DNA of 64,000 nucleotides from Bacillota bacterium (GTDB taxonomy: Bacteria > Bacillota > Clostridia > Oscillospirales > Oscillospiraceae): contig JAEWRY010000001.1 of the NCBI GenBank assembly GCA_023459875.1, forward strand, positions 72,106-136,105, in the 5' to 3' direction. The notes under the pieces are model-generated. The model ran no database searches. It had not been told where the DNA came from and saw nothing but the letters and a program-made list of their open reading frames with translations. The position numbers were made by a program, and so were the translations under genes. Numbering within the stretch: position 1 is the stretch's first letter; each line of letters begins with the position of its first letter. Below are positions 17,558-26,104 of this stretch, piece after piece.

Positions 17558-19162
17558 TTGGCTTTGTTTCACTATGAATCGGAAATTAAAAGACGGCGCA
17601 CCTTCGCCATTATCTCTCACCCGGACGCAGGCAAAACCACCCTCACCGAAAAGCTCCTTCTTTACGGCGGAGCCATCGCCCAGGCAGGCGCGGTAAAGGG
17701 AAAGAAAAACAGCCGCGCCGCCACCTCGGACTGGATGGAGATTGAAAAGCAGAGGGGCATTTCGGTCACCTCCTCGGTCATGCAGTTCCAGTACGAGGGC
17801 TACTGCATCAACATTCTGGACACACCCGGCCACCAGGATTTCTCGGAGGACACCTACCGTACCCTGATGGCCGCCGATTCCGCCGTCATGGTCATCGACG
17901 CAGCAAAGGGCGTGGAAGCCCAGACCCGCAAGCTTTTTAAGGTGTGCGTATTAAGGGACATTCCCATCTTCACCTTTATCAATAAAATGGACCGGGAAGC
18001 GAGAGACCCCTTTGAGCTGTGCCAGGAGATCGAGCACGAGCTTGGCATTAACACCTACCCCGTCAACTGGCCCATCGGCTGCGGCAAGGATTTTAAGGGC
18101 GTATACGACCGCGGCAAGGGTTCCATTATCCATTTTACCGGCCACGGCGGCTCCAAAACCGCCACCGCCACACAGATTGCTCCCGACGATCCCGGGCTGG
18201 AAGCGCTCATCGGCGGTAAGCTCCACCGGCAGCTTTGCGACGACACGGAACTGCTGGACGGGGCTTCCTGCGACTTCGATCTGGACCGTGTCCGCCACGG
18301 TAAGCTCTCCCCGGTTTTCTTCGGTTCCGCCCTCACCAATTTCGGCGTGGAACCCTTTCTGGAGGACTTTCTGCGCATGACCACCCCTCCCCTCCCCCGG
18401 CACTCCTCAAATGGAGATGTTGATTCTCTTGAGGACGATTTTTCCGCCTTTGTATTTAAAATTCAGGCCAATATGAACAAGGCGCACCGGGACCGCATTG
18501 CCTTCCTGCGGGTCTGCTCCGGCCGGTTCGACGCAGAACGCGAGGTCTACCACGTGCAGGGGAGTAAAAAGCTCAAGCTCTCCAGACCACAGCAGCTTAT
18601 GGCCGCCGAGCGGGAGATCATCGAGGAGGCTTATGCCGGCGACATCATCGGCGTATTTGATCCCGGCATCTTCTCCATCGGGGACACCCTCTGCACTCCC
18701 GGCAAGCAGTTCACCTTCGATCCCATTCCGACATTTGCCCCCGAGCACTTCAAGCGGGTCCGGCCAATGGACACCATGAAGCGCAAGCAGTTTCTCAAGG
18801 GTATGGAACAGATCGCCCAAGAGGGAGCCATCCAGATCTTCAAGCCTCCCTACTCCGGCGTGGAGGAGGTCATTGTGGGCGTGGTGGGTACCCTGCAGTT
18901 CGACGTGCTGGAATACCGCCTCAAAAGCGAGTATAACGTGGAGCTTTACACCGAAGGCCTGCCTTACCAGTATCTTCGTTGGATCGAAAGCGCGAGTCCG
19001 GTGAAGGAAGAGGACCTGGTTCTGGGAACCGACGTAAAGCTGGTGGAGGACTTTAAGGGCAATCAGCTCCTTCTTTTTGCCTCGGCGTGGAGCATCAACT
19101 GGACGGCGGAGCGCAACAAGGATCTGACGCTCTCCGAGTTCGGCGGAGCCAGGCTGAAATAA
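17558..19162 (+). CDS. prfC: Peptide chain release factor 3
   Basis: This 534-residue translational GTPase removes RF1/RF2 from the ribosome after release. GTPase motifs are clear: SHPDAGKTTLTEKL (G1), QRGISVTSS (G2), DTPGHQDF (G3) and FINKMDR (G4). The start is TTG at 17558 with GGAGGGC ahead, giving MALFHYESEIKRRRTFAI. It sits straight after the tRNA-Val terminator, so its expression may depend on read-through from the tRNA promoter or on a promoter hidden within the tRNA genes. A strong terminator follows. Confidence 0.95.
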   Translation: MALFHYESEIKRRRTFAIISHPDAGKTTLTEKLLLYGGAIAQAGAVKGKKNSRAATSDWMEIEKQRGISVTSSVMQFQYEGYCINILDTPGHQDFSEDTYRTLMAADSAVMVIDAAKGVEAQTRKLFKVCVLRDIPIFTFINKMDREARDPFELCQEIEHELGINTYPVNWPIGCGKDFKGVYDRGKGSIIHFTGHGGSKTATATQIAPDDPGLEALIGGKLHRQLCDDTELLDGASCDFDLDRVRHGKLSPVFFGSALTNFGVEPFLEDFLRMTTPPLPRHSSNGDVDSLEDDFSAFVFKIQANMNKAHRDRIAFLRVCSGRFDAEREVYHVQGSKKLKLSRPQQLMAAEREIIEEAYAGDIIGVFDPGIFSIGDTLCTPGKQFTFDPIPTFAPEHFKRVRPMDTMKRKQFLKGMEQIAQEGAIQIFKPPYSGVEEVIVGVVGTLQFDVLEYRLKSEYNVELYTEGLPYQYLRWIESASPVKEEDLVLGTDVKLVEDFKGNQLLLFASAWSINWTAERNKDLTLSEFGGARLK

Positions 19163-19201
19163 CCGGCGTTTTCATCAGATCTGCAATTGAAACAGACCTT
19201 G

Positions 19202-19239
19202 CGGTCCGCGGACAAACCCTGTCCGCGGACCGTTTTTTT
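19202..19239 (+). terminator. Intrinsic terminator of prfC
   Basis: CGGTCCGCGGACA (19202-19214) pairs perfectly with TGTCCGCGGACCG (19220-19232), followed by seven T. Confidence 0.92.
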
Positions 19240-19378
19240 CCGCAACTGTCACAAACCAACCTGCGGCAAGCCTCTAGCTGGAATAAAAGTTACAATTTCT
19301 TGCTTTTTTTTCCCTATTGTGATAATGTTTCTCCATAAGACTTTTTTCGGTCTTTTTCGTTTGTGGGAGGGCTTAAAA

Positions 19379-21322
19379 TTGCGGTATGTATTGGAATATG
19401 AACTAAGCGCCCTCTTTTTTCTGGTGATTATCCTTTTCCGCTTTTTCGGCACCCGCCGTTTCCCGAATGTTAAAAACAAGCTGTTTGCTCTCATTCTCAT
19501 CGGCGCTGTATTCGATCTCTCCTTCGATCTCATCGGCGCCGTCCTCATTGATAATTTTACGAGATTTCCTTTGTGGCTCAACTACCTGGTAAACACGATT
19601 TTTCTGTTGCTGCAGACTGCCTTTCTCGCGGCGTTACTTTGCTATGTGCTTGTGCTGGTGGGACGGCTTCACCGTAAGAACCTGGCGGCAATCTCCGTCT
19701 GTCTGATTCCTGCCGTCATCATTGCCCTTTTAATTCTCACAAACGGTTTTACGCATCTTGTTTTCTACTTTCATCCTGTGAACGGATACACCCACGGCCC
19801 CTGTTTTCCGCTCCTTTTCGTGCTGAGTTTCTCCTATTTTACATCCGGCTTCGCCGTTGTGGTCAAATACCGCTCCCGGCTGCAGAGAGATGAATTTACA
19901 ACCATATGCACCTGTATTCTCATCGTTTTCGTCACATGTCTCGTTCAGCTTCTTTATCCCAGATATCTTCTCACCGGCCTCGCCACGGTTCTGGCCATCA
20001 CGCTTATGTATTTTACTCTTCAGAATTCCAGCCAGATGCTGGACACCGCGACCGGCGCTTTCAACTCAGGCGCCATGTTTCTCTTCCTGCGAGACCGCCT
20101 GCAGGAAAAGGAATCCGTTGAGTACATCGCGGTGGATATTCAAAATATGCAGCGGATTAACGAGCTCTTCGGCCAGGCAAACGGGGATAAGCTTCTGCGG
20201 GAGGTGGGCTGTTTTCTTGTGGGCGCCGATGAGTCGGCTTGGGCATTTCGTATCATGGGTGCCCGCTTTGTCCTCATCACCCGCAGTGAGGAAAAGCACC
20301 GGATTCTGTGTGAAACCATCGCCAAACGATTTGAGCAACCCTGGGAAACCGGAGGCACGCAGGTAATTTTAAGCACTACCATCTGCCGCATGGCAGCCGA
20401 TACTTTTCAGGGTGAACTTCTTTCTCCGGAAAGCATGGTTTCCCTGCTGGAGGCCGCCTTCCTGGAAGCCAACCGAAACGTAGGCCGGGACAGAATTTTC
20501 TCTGTGGACCACGCGCTGCTTGATTCTCTGCACCGGCGGTTTGCGGTGGAATCCGCCCTGCGGGAAGCCCTGGAAACAGGAGAGGGGCTGGAGCTTTACT
20601 ATCAGCCTATCTACGATGTGAAACAAGGCCGTTTTACGGGAGCAGAGGTTCTCCTTCGTTTTACTCACAGTAAGCTGGGCGCGATTTCTCCTTGTGAGTT
20701 TATCCCAATTGCCGAAAAAAACGGACTTATCATCCCATTGGATGAGCTGGTTCTGCGCAAGGCCTGCACTTTTATTGTAGAGCAGGACCCTAAAAACACC
20801 TTGGGAATGGATTTTCTGGAGGTCAACCTCTCCGCTGTGGAATTCATGCATCAGCAATTGCCGGAAATGCTTGGCGCTTTACTGGAGGAATACAAAATTG
20901 AGCCGGGTTTTCTTTTCTTTGAAATCACCGAAACCGCTGCCTCCACCTCCTACGATATGCTGTATGAATGCATGAATAACCTGCGGCTGCGGGGGTGCCA
21001 CTTCGCGCTGGATGACTTCGGGACAGGCTACGCCAACATCGCCCAGGTGGTTTCTCTTCCCTTCTCGGTAGTCAAGCTGGACCGCAGTCTTCTCTTGGGC
21101 AGTCCGTCCGTTTTCGCGGATATCGTCACTATGTTTTCCCATTTAAACCTCAAAACCGTGGTGGAGGGCGTGGAAACCGCCGAGCAGGACGAGGCGCTGC
21201 GGCAGTTCGATATTGATTTGATCCAGGGCTTTTATTATGCGCGTCCGATGCCTCAGGCGGCCTTCCAGGCCTTTCTTTCCGGCAGGGCGCGTGACAGCCT
21301 GGATCTTGCGGGCAAAGGCTGA
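19379..21322 (+). CDS. Membrane EAL-domain protein with degenerate GGDEF domain
   Basis: This 647-residue protein has an N-terminal membrane region of about six segments (1-205), a GGDEF-like domain (about 225-370) and an EAL domain (about 385-630). The GGDEF signature reads RIMGARFVLI, so cyclase activity is unlikely. In the EAL domain the catalytic residues appear kept: Glu of EVLLRF, Asn of VNLSAVEF, FEITET, DDFGTGYAN, Lys of VKLDRS and EGVET. Cyclic-di-GMP hydrolysis is therefore plausible. I chose TTG at 19379 because GGGAGG lies 8 bp ahead; the open frame from 19187 crosses the prfC terminator. Confidence 0.87.
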   Translation: MRYVLEYELSALFFLVIILFRFFGTRRFPNVKNKLFALILIGAVFDLSFDLIGAVLIDNFTRFPLWLNYLVNTIFLLLQTAFLAALLCYVLVLVGRLHRKNLAAISVCLIPAVIIALLILTNGFTHLVFYFHPVNGYTHGPCFPLLFVLSFSYFTSGFAVVVKYRSRLQRDEFTTICTCILIVFVTCLVQLLYPRYLLTGLATVLAITLMYFTLQNSSQMLDTATGAFNSGAMFLFLRDRLQEKESVEYIAVDIQNMQRINELFGQANGDKLLREVGCFLVGADESAWAFRIMGARFVLITRSEEKHRILCETIAKRFEQPWETGGTQVILSTTICRMAADTFQGELLSPESMVSLLEAAFLEANRNVGRDRIFSVDHALLDSLHRRFAVESALREALETGEGLELYYQPIYDVKQGRFTGAEVLLRFTHSKLGAISPCEFIPIAEKNGLIIPLDELVLRKACTFIVEQDPKNTLGMDFLEVNLSAVEFMHQQLPEMLGALLEEYKIEPGFLFFEITETAASTSYDMLYECMNNLRLRGCHFALDDFGTGYANIAQVVSLPFSVVKLDRSLLLGSPSVFADIVTMFSHLNLKTVVEGVETAEQDEALRQFDIDLIQGFYYARPMPQAAFQAFLSGRARDSLDLAGKG

Positions 21323-21331
21323 CCCTGACGT

Positions 21332-21377
21332 AAAACAAGGGCTGCCGCACCACTTGGTGCGTCAGCCCTTGTTTTTA
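21332..21377. terminator. Bidirectional intrinsic terminator
   Basis: AAAACAAGGGCTG (21332-21344) pairs with CAGCCCTTGTTTT (21363-21375), with an inner GCACC/GGTGC stem. It lies between convergent genes. Confidence 0.85.
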
Positions 21378-21387
21378 CGGTTCAACT

Positions 21388-21900
21388 TTATCGGATCGCC
21401 AGCCGCGCCTTAAGATCCAATCTGTCCAGCGCGGAAGCCAGAATCAGGAAAATAACGGCGCTTCCGACAGCCTGGGTAAAGTTCGCGGTTACCGAGAGTA
21501 CCAGTGCGGCCCATCCGCCGAACAAAATCCCCTCTGCCAGGTAGTACCCGGAAACGGTAATGATTCCTGCCACTATAGTCGCCAAAATGTTGCGCCGGCA
21601 CACGAAACGCCCGTCGCGGCTGGTAAACGGAAGCACGATCAGAGCCTTAATGATGACGGTGGCGAACATCCAGGCTGGCGCCGTCAAAAGATCGGCCAGC
21701 CCTCCGCCGATAACGGCCGCGGCCACCGCGTACGGTGTGGGCAGAAGGCAGGCCGCCAGGTAAATAAGAGCGTCTCCGAAATGGATATATCCGCCGGAAG
21801 CGCCCACGGGGATATGAAAAATAAAGGCGGTCATGATGGTAATGGCAGCCGCCAGGAGCGCCGCCGTAACCCAATTTTTTAAAACGCCCTTCTTTTGCAT
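21388..21900 (-). CDS. ECF transporter S component
   Basis: This 170-residue protein has about five membrane segments. The stretch IPVGASGGYIHFGDALIYLAACLLP is typical of S components, the substrate-binding subunit of energy-coupling factor importers. The substrate cannot be told, and no riboswitch is visible in its short leader. The shared ECF A, A' and T subunits are not in the window, so this is probably a group II unit encoded alone. It is downstream of gap on the same strand but separated from it by a terminator. Confidence 0.8.
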   Translation of the reverse strand: MQKKGVLKNWVTAALLAAAITIMTAFIFHIPVGASGGYIHFGDALIYLAACLLPTPYAVAAAVIGGGLADLLTAPAWMFATVIIKALIVLPFTSRDGRFVCRRNILATIVAGIITVSGYYLAEGILFGGWAALVLSVTANFTQAVGSAVIFLILASALDRLDLKARLAIR

Positions 21901-22088
21901 GGTTAAGCCCTCCTTTGAATGCTTTTCATTATATCCCCCATCCTATTCTTTTCAAGTAGTAATCTTGACCATAAAAAATCTGCTCTTCTTCTTCAATTTT
22001 GTTGCTGCGGTTACGAGAGCTCCTAAAGAAAGAAAATATCGGAGCATCCGCCAATCCGTCCGTTTCCGGACAGCTCATTATTCTGAAA

Positions 22089-22145
22089 GGAGCGTCCCCT
22101 TTTCAAGCTATGTAAGCTCAAAAAAGAGACGCTCCCGTATAGTCA
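22089..22145 (-). terminator. Terminator of gap
   Basis: On the minus strand GGAGCGTC and GACGCTCC (22138-22145 and 22089-22096) pair around an inner stem, with T residues after the second arm. Confidence 0.65.
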
Positions 22146-22162
22146 GGCCTATGCGTAAAAAA

Positions 22163-23176
22163 TTACTTATGATCCACCGAGCTCATATAGACGATGAGGT
22201 CCACGAGCTTGTTGGAATAGCCCCATTCGTTGTCGTACCAGGAAACCACCTTGACAAAGGTATCGGTGAGAGCAATGCCCGCCTTGGCGTCGAAAATGGA
22301 AGTGCGTGCATCGCCGATAAAGTCGGAGGAGACCACTTCGTCCTCGGTATAGCCCAGGATTCCCTTCAGCTCTCCCTCGGAAGCCTTCTTCATGGCCTCA
22401 CAGATGGCGGCATATTTTGCCGGCTTTGCAAGATTGACAGTCAAGTCAACTACGGACACGTCCAGCGTAGGTACGCGCATGGACATACCGGTCAGCTTTC
22501 CGTTCAGGGAAGGAATGACTTTACCAACAGCCTTGGCTGCGCCGGTGGAGGAGGGAATGATGTTGCCCGAGGCGGCGCGGCCGCCCCGCCAGTCCTTCTT
22601 GGAAGGACCGTCCACCGTCTTCTGGGTGGCGGTGGTGGAGTGGACGGTAGTCATAAGACCGTCGGTGATCCCCCAGTTGTCATGCAGGACCTTGGCGATA
22701 GGCGCCAGGCAATTGGTGGTGCAGGAGGCATTGGAGACGAAGTTCATGCTCTTGTCATAGGATGTGTTGTTGACACCCATGACGAACATCGGGGTGTCGT
22801 CCTTGGAAGGCGCGGACATGATCACTTTTTTGGCGCCCGCTTCGAGATGGCCCTTGGCCTTCTCCTTTTCCAGGAACAATCCGGTGGATTCGATGACATA
22901 TTCGGCGCCGAGCTGGCCCCAGGGGATTTCGGCGGGATTCATTTTGGCATATACCTTGATCTCTTTGCCGTTTACAATGAGAGTGTCGTCCGTATAGCCG
23001 ATCTCTCCCGTGAAACGGCCATGGATGGTATCATACCGCAGCATATAGGCCATATAGTCCGGGGTCATTCCCGGGTCATTGATACCGACAAATTCCACAT
23101 CGGTACGGTTAATTGCAGCGCGGAATGCCAAACGTCCAATTCTTCCGAATCCGTTAATACCGATTTTGATGCTCAT
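22163..23176 (-). CDS. gap: Glyceraldehyde-3-phosphate dehydrogenase
   Basis: This 337-residue glycolytic enzyme oxidises and phosphorylates glyceraldehyde-3-phosphate with NAD(P). NGFGRIGRLAFRAA begins the nucleotide fold and SNASCTTNCLAPIAKV holds the catalytic Cys. I chose the ATG at 23176 because it gives the canonical MSIKIGINGFG and has GGAGATTACTG ahead; the open frame extends 47 codons further without meaning. It is monocistronic and divergent from a histidine-kinase-like gene. No other glycolytic genes adjoin it. Confidence 0.98.
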   Translation of the reverse strand: MSIKIGINGFGRIGRLAFRAAINRTDVEFVGINDPGMTPDYMAYMLRYDTIHGRFTGEIGYTDDTLIVNGKEIKVYAKMNPAEIPWGQLGAEYVIESTGLFLEKEKAKGHLEAGAKKVIMSAPSKDDTPMFVMGVNNTSYDKSMNFVSNASCTTNCLAPIAKVLHDNWGITDGLMTTVHSTTATQKTVDGPSKKDWRGGRAASGNIIPSSTGAAKAVGKVIPSLNGKLTGMSMRVPTLDVSVVDLTVNLAKPAKYAAICEAMKKASEGELKGILGYTEDEVVSSDFIGDARTSIFDAKAGIALTDTFVKVVSWYDNEWGYSNKLVDLIVYMSSVDHK

Positions 23177-23403
23177 ATCAGTAATCTCCTTTTCTTTTCT
23201 ACGGATATTTTTATTATACCCCTCTCGTTGCGGATTGAAAAGAGTCATTCGCTCGATTTTGCCTTTTTTTCTCTTCCGACCTTTTTCGACATAATATGTA
23301 TCTTTTTCTTGTGGCATTCGGTAATATCTGGTATACTTGTACGAGTGCGAGTCGCGACTTTGTGGTTATGCTATGATTAACTTTTATAAGGCAAGTGATT
23401 GAC

Positions 23404-24639
23404 ATGCAGATCGATTCATCCAATTTAGCTTCACTTTTAAACGCTTTTCCGCTGCCCACGCTTTTGCTGCGGGACGGCTTGGTTATATGCAGCAATACCG
23501 CCGCTCTCCGGCTGTTGCCGGAGGTAACCACCGGCTCTCCTTGTCCACCCGCTTTTCTTTATCTGCTGGGCAGCGAGGGCGGCGACAGAATCTCGGTATC
23601 CTCCCTGGGGGGGCAGGACTATATTGTATCGGCTTCCGAAACCGACATGGGGCTTATGCTGGTGCTTCGTCCTTCCGGAGGCAATATCCCGTACGACGGT
23701 TACGCCAACTTACTTTCCGAACAGGTGCGAAGGCAGCTCTCCACCCTGTTGGCTGCCACCCAGTCCATGGCCAGGGCATCCCGAGATAATTCCTCCGAGC
23801 AGAGTGAGAAGCTTCAGGCCCTCATGGAGATCACTGAGGCTTTGTCTCATGCTTCTCAAAGCAAACCCTCCGAGCAAAGCGGAAAGTTGATGGCGCTTCT
23901 AGGGGCGACGAGAGCTTTTACCGAGGCTTCTTCTCAGGACAACACGTCGGAACAGGACGGAAAACTTTTCGCTCTCTTAAGCCAGAGTACCCATCGGCTC
24001 CTTCGCGTGCTGGGCAGCGACGATCTGACCCGCCGGCTGGCGGCTTCTGATAACCCCTGTAAAACGACCCCTATGGATCTCACCTTTTTCTGCCGCGAAC
24101 TATGCGATCAGGTTGAAACGCTTTCCAAGGAGGCTGGTTTATCCTTTCAGCCCGAGATCGACTGCCTCCCTCTTTTTATGATCGGTGATCCCGAATTACT
24201 GCGTCAGATGCTCCTGTCCCTGATCTCCAACGCTATGAAAGCGACCCCGCCGAACGGCAGGTTCGGTCTGCGCCTGATAAGTCAAAAGGGCAAGGCAATT
24301 TTTACCGTCTGGGACGAAGGATCCGGTATGAATTCAGAATCCCTCTCCACCCTGTTCCAAGTGGGCGTGTTGCCGCCCCACCCTCTCCGAGGGCTGGGCG
24401 TGGGACTCTCCAACGCCCAGCGCATCGCCTCGCTGCACGGCGGCGTTCTTATGGTGGAAAGCCGGGAAGGCAGCGGCGTGCGTGTTACGATCTCCCTGCC
24501 TCTCTGCCCCATCAGCTCGCTGCCCCTGCGCACGCCCAAGACCTCTCTTGCGCCCGCCTCCAACTATTCCCCTGTCTGGGTTGAGCTCTCCGATACTCTC
24601 CCGTGGCAGGCCTTCCTCTCGCAGTTCATGGATGAGTAG
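23404..24639 (+). CDS. Histidine-kinase-like ATPase with tandem repeats, no clear phospho-His
   Basis: This 411-residue soluble protein has a PAS-like N-terminal part (about 1-95), a repeat region (105-200) and a C-terminal HATPase domain with N box LLSLISNAMKATP, G1 box VWDEGSGM and G2-like RGLGVGLSNAQRIASLHGG. The repeat region has three units of 25-26 residues starting SEQVRRQL, SEQSEKL and SEQSGKL, with a fourth beginning SEQDGKL. The usual dimerisation His is absent. I chose ATG 23404 over GTG 23395 because of spacing from AAGG. No response regulator adjoins it. It ends at a terminator. Confidence 0.78.
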   Translation: MQIDSSNLASLLNAFPLPTLLLRDGLVICSNTAALRLLPEVTTGSPCPPAFLYLLGSEGGDRISVSSLGGQDYIVSASETDMGLMLVLRPSGGNIPYDGYANLLSEQVRRQLSTLLAATQSMARASRDNSSEQSEKLQALMEITEALSHASQSKPSEQSGKLMALLGATRAFTEASSQDNTSEQDGKLFALLSQSTHRLLRVLGSDDLTRRLAASDNPCKTTPMDLTFFCRELCDQVETLSKEAGLSFQPEIDCLPLFMIGDPELLRQMLLSLISNAMKATPPNGRFGLRLISQKGKAIFTVWDEGSGMNSESLSTLFQVGVLPPHPLRGLGVGLSNAQRIASLHGGVLMVESREGSGVRVTISLPLCPISSLPLRTPKTSLAPASNYSPVWVELSDTLPWQAFLSQFMDE

Positions 24640-24681
24640 ACACTTTTTAGTTTTCAGTAAATAACCCACTTTTTTATTCTT

Positions 24682-24714
24682 CCGGTTCGGTCATTTTGGC
24701 CGAACCGGTGTTTT
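24682..24714 (+). terminator. Intrinsic terminator
   Basis: CCGGTTCGG (24682-24690) pairs with CCGAACCGG (24700-24708), followed by TGTTTTAT. It closes the kinase-like gene. Confidence 0.78.
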
Positions 24715-24721
24715 ATGCCTC

Positions 24722-24750
24722 TTTACAATAGGAACAATCCATTGTATGAT
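24722..24750 (+). promoter_or_regulatory. Sigma-A promoter of the XpaC-like/ferredoxin operon
   Basis: TTTACA (24722-24727) and TATGAT (24745-24750) are 17 bp apart, leaving a leader of about 150 nt before the ATG at 24911. I see no riboswitch in that leader. Confidence 0.6.
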
Positions 24751-24910
24751 AATATTTACTGAATCTATCAACTGCTCATCATCAGGGTTACGCTGTAATC
24801 GGATTTCTACAGCCCGGTAAAGCCCGGTACCCGAAACCATATGATACGCGGAATCATTCCTGCACACGGAATGATCCGGCGGCAGGTAAGAAATCGAGGG
24901 GATATTTGAC

Positions 24911-26101
24911 ATGTCCAACTACTCTCATGATAACGACGGGCTCAGATCCTGGTTCGCCATTATTTTTATGCTCATTGTATTCTGGCCCGTTGGGCTGATG
25001 CTGCTGTTCCGCAAACTTATGTCCGAAGCGGGTGGCCGTACCCGCTCCACGGGACAGCATCCTTATGACGTAAGGTGGGCATCTCAAAACCAGAACCAGA
25101 ACCAGAACCAAAACCAAAACCAAAATCGGAGTCAGTATCAGAATCCGTATCAGAATCAAAACCGGAGCCAGACGGTACCGCCAGCACAGCAGCCTCAGGG
25201 CAGCCCGGTTGCCAAGGCAAAACACAGTTTGCCCATCAGCCGCAACCGGGGCAAGGCGCTGACCATTGTCGGAATTGTCCTAGCAGCCGTTTTTGGGCTT
25301 GGCACCATTGGCACCCTGACGACGGCTCTTGCCGTGGGAAGTCTGCTTAAAATGCTTCCCGGAATCGCCGCTACTATGGGATTTACCTGCGCGGGACTTG
25401 TGCTTCTTTACTGCGGCATAGCCCGTACCCGTCAGACCAAACGCTGGTTCCGGTACCTTGCGCTTATCGGCAAGCGGGAAACCGTTTCGGTAACTTCCCT
25501 GGCCGAAGCCATGCCCACCACCGTGCGCAAGGCGTGGGGCGATCTGCAGGATATGCTGGAAAACGGCGTTCTGCCCCGCGGCTATCTAGACCCGGCCAGC
25601 GGGAATCTGGTCCTCACGGAAGACGGACTTCCCGTGGATCAGCCCAAGGCCAAACAAGAATCGGCACCTAAGGGGATGGAGCGGGAAGACGCCGTTCTTG
25701 CTGAAATCCGTGCGGTCAACGATTTGATCGAGAATCCCGAGCTCTCCCGCAAAATCGACCGGATCGGGGAAATCACCGGGAAGATCTTCGCCTATCTCCG
25801 GGAAAATCCGGATAAGGAAGACCAGCTCCGAAGCTTCCTCAGTTATTACCTCCCCACCACTCTAAAGGTGCTCCGGGCCTATGCCCAGATGGAGTCCCAG
25901 GATGTTGAGGGCGAGAATATCACCGCCACAAAGGCGCGCATTGAAGGTATGATGGATAAGGTCGTGGAAGGTTTTGAGGCTCAGCTGGATAAGCTTTTTC
26001 AGAACAATGCCATGGATATCACCAGCGATGTGGCAGTGCTGGAGCAAATGCTGAAAAGCGACGGTCTTTCCCAGGGGGACGGGCTGCAATTAGGAGGTTA
26101 A
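24911..26101 (+). CDS. XpaC-like membrane protein with Gln-Asn repeat tract
   Basis: This 396-residue protein has a membrane segment near the N-terminus (about 13-36) and a Gln-Asn tract (QN seven times from residue 59, then QYQNPYQNQN). Two more membrane segments follow (about 115-175) and a helical C-terminal domain whose LRSFLSYYLPTTLKVLRAYA matches the XpaC / 5-bromo-4-chloroindolyl phosphate hydrolysis family. That family name comes from an old plate phenotype and does not describe a known reaction; XpaC proteins usually pair with TelA. No telA is next to it. The ribosome site is GAGGGG. A ferredoxin gene follows after 3 bp. Confidence 0.72.
   Translation: MSNYSHDNDGLRSWFAIIFMLIVFWPVGLMLLFRKLMSEAGGRTRSTGQHPYDVRWASQNQNQNQNQNQNQNRSQYQNPYQNQNRSQTVPPAQQPQGSPVAKAKHSLPISRNRGKALTIVGIVLAAVFGLGTIGTLTTALAVGSLLKMLPGIAATMGFTCAGLVLLYCGIARTRQTKRWFRYLALIGKRETVSVTSLAEAMPTTVRKAWGDLQDMLENGVLPRGYLDPASGNLVLTEDGLPVDQPKAKQESAPKGMEREDAVLAEIRAVNDLIENPELSRKIDRIGEITGKIFAYLRENPDKEDQLRSFLSYYLPTTLKVLRAYAQMESQDVEGENITATKARIEGMMDKVVEGFEAQLDKLFQNNAMDITSDVAVLEQMLKSDGLSQGDGLQLGG
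25085..25126 (+). repeat. Hexanucleotide repeat encoding Gln-Asn
   Basis: Seven in-frame copies of CARAAY, mostly CAGAAC and CAAAAC, with degenerate units continuing to about 25171. Tracts of this kind change length by slippage without breaking the frame. Confidence 0.88.
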
Positions 26102-26104
26102 GGA

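Noticed and set aside
25085..25171. CRISPR-like short repeats
   Set aside because: The units are 6-bp codon pairs within an open frame, with no spacers and no cas genes. No CRISPR array is seen elsewhere in the window.
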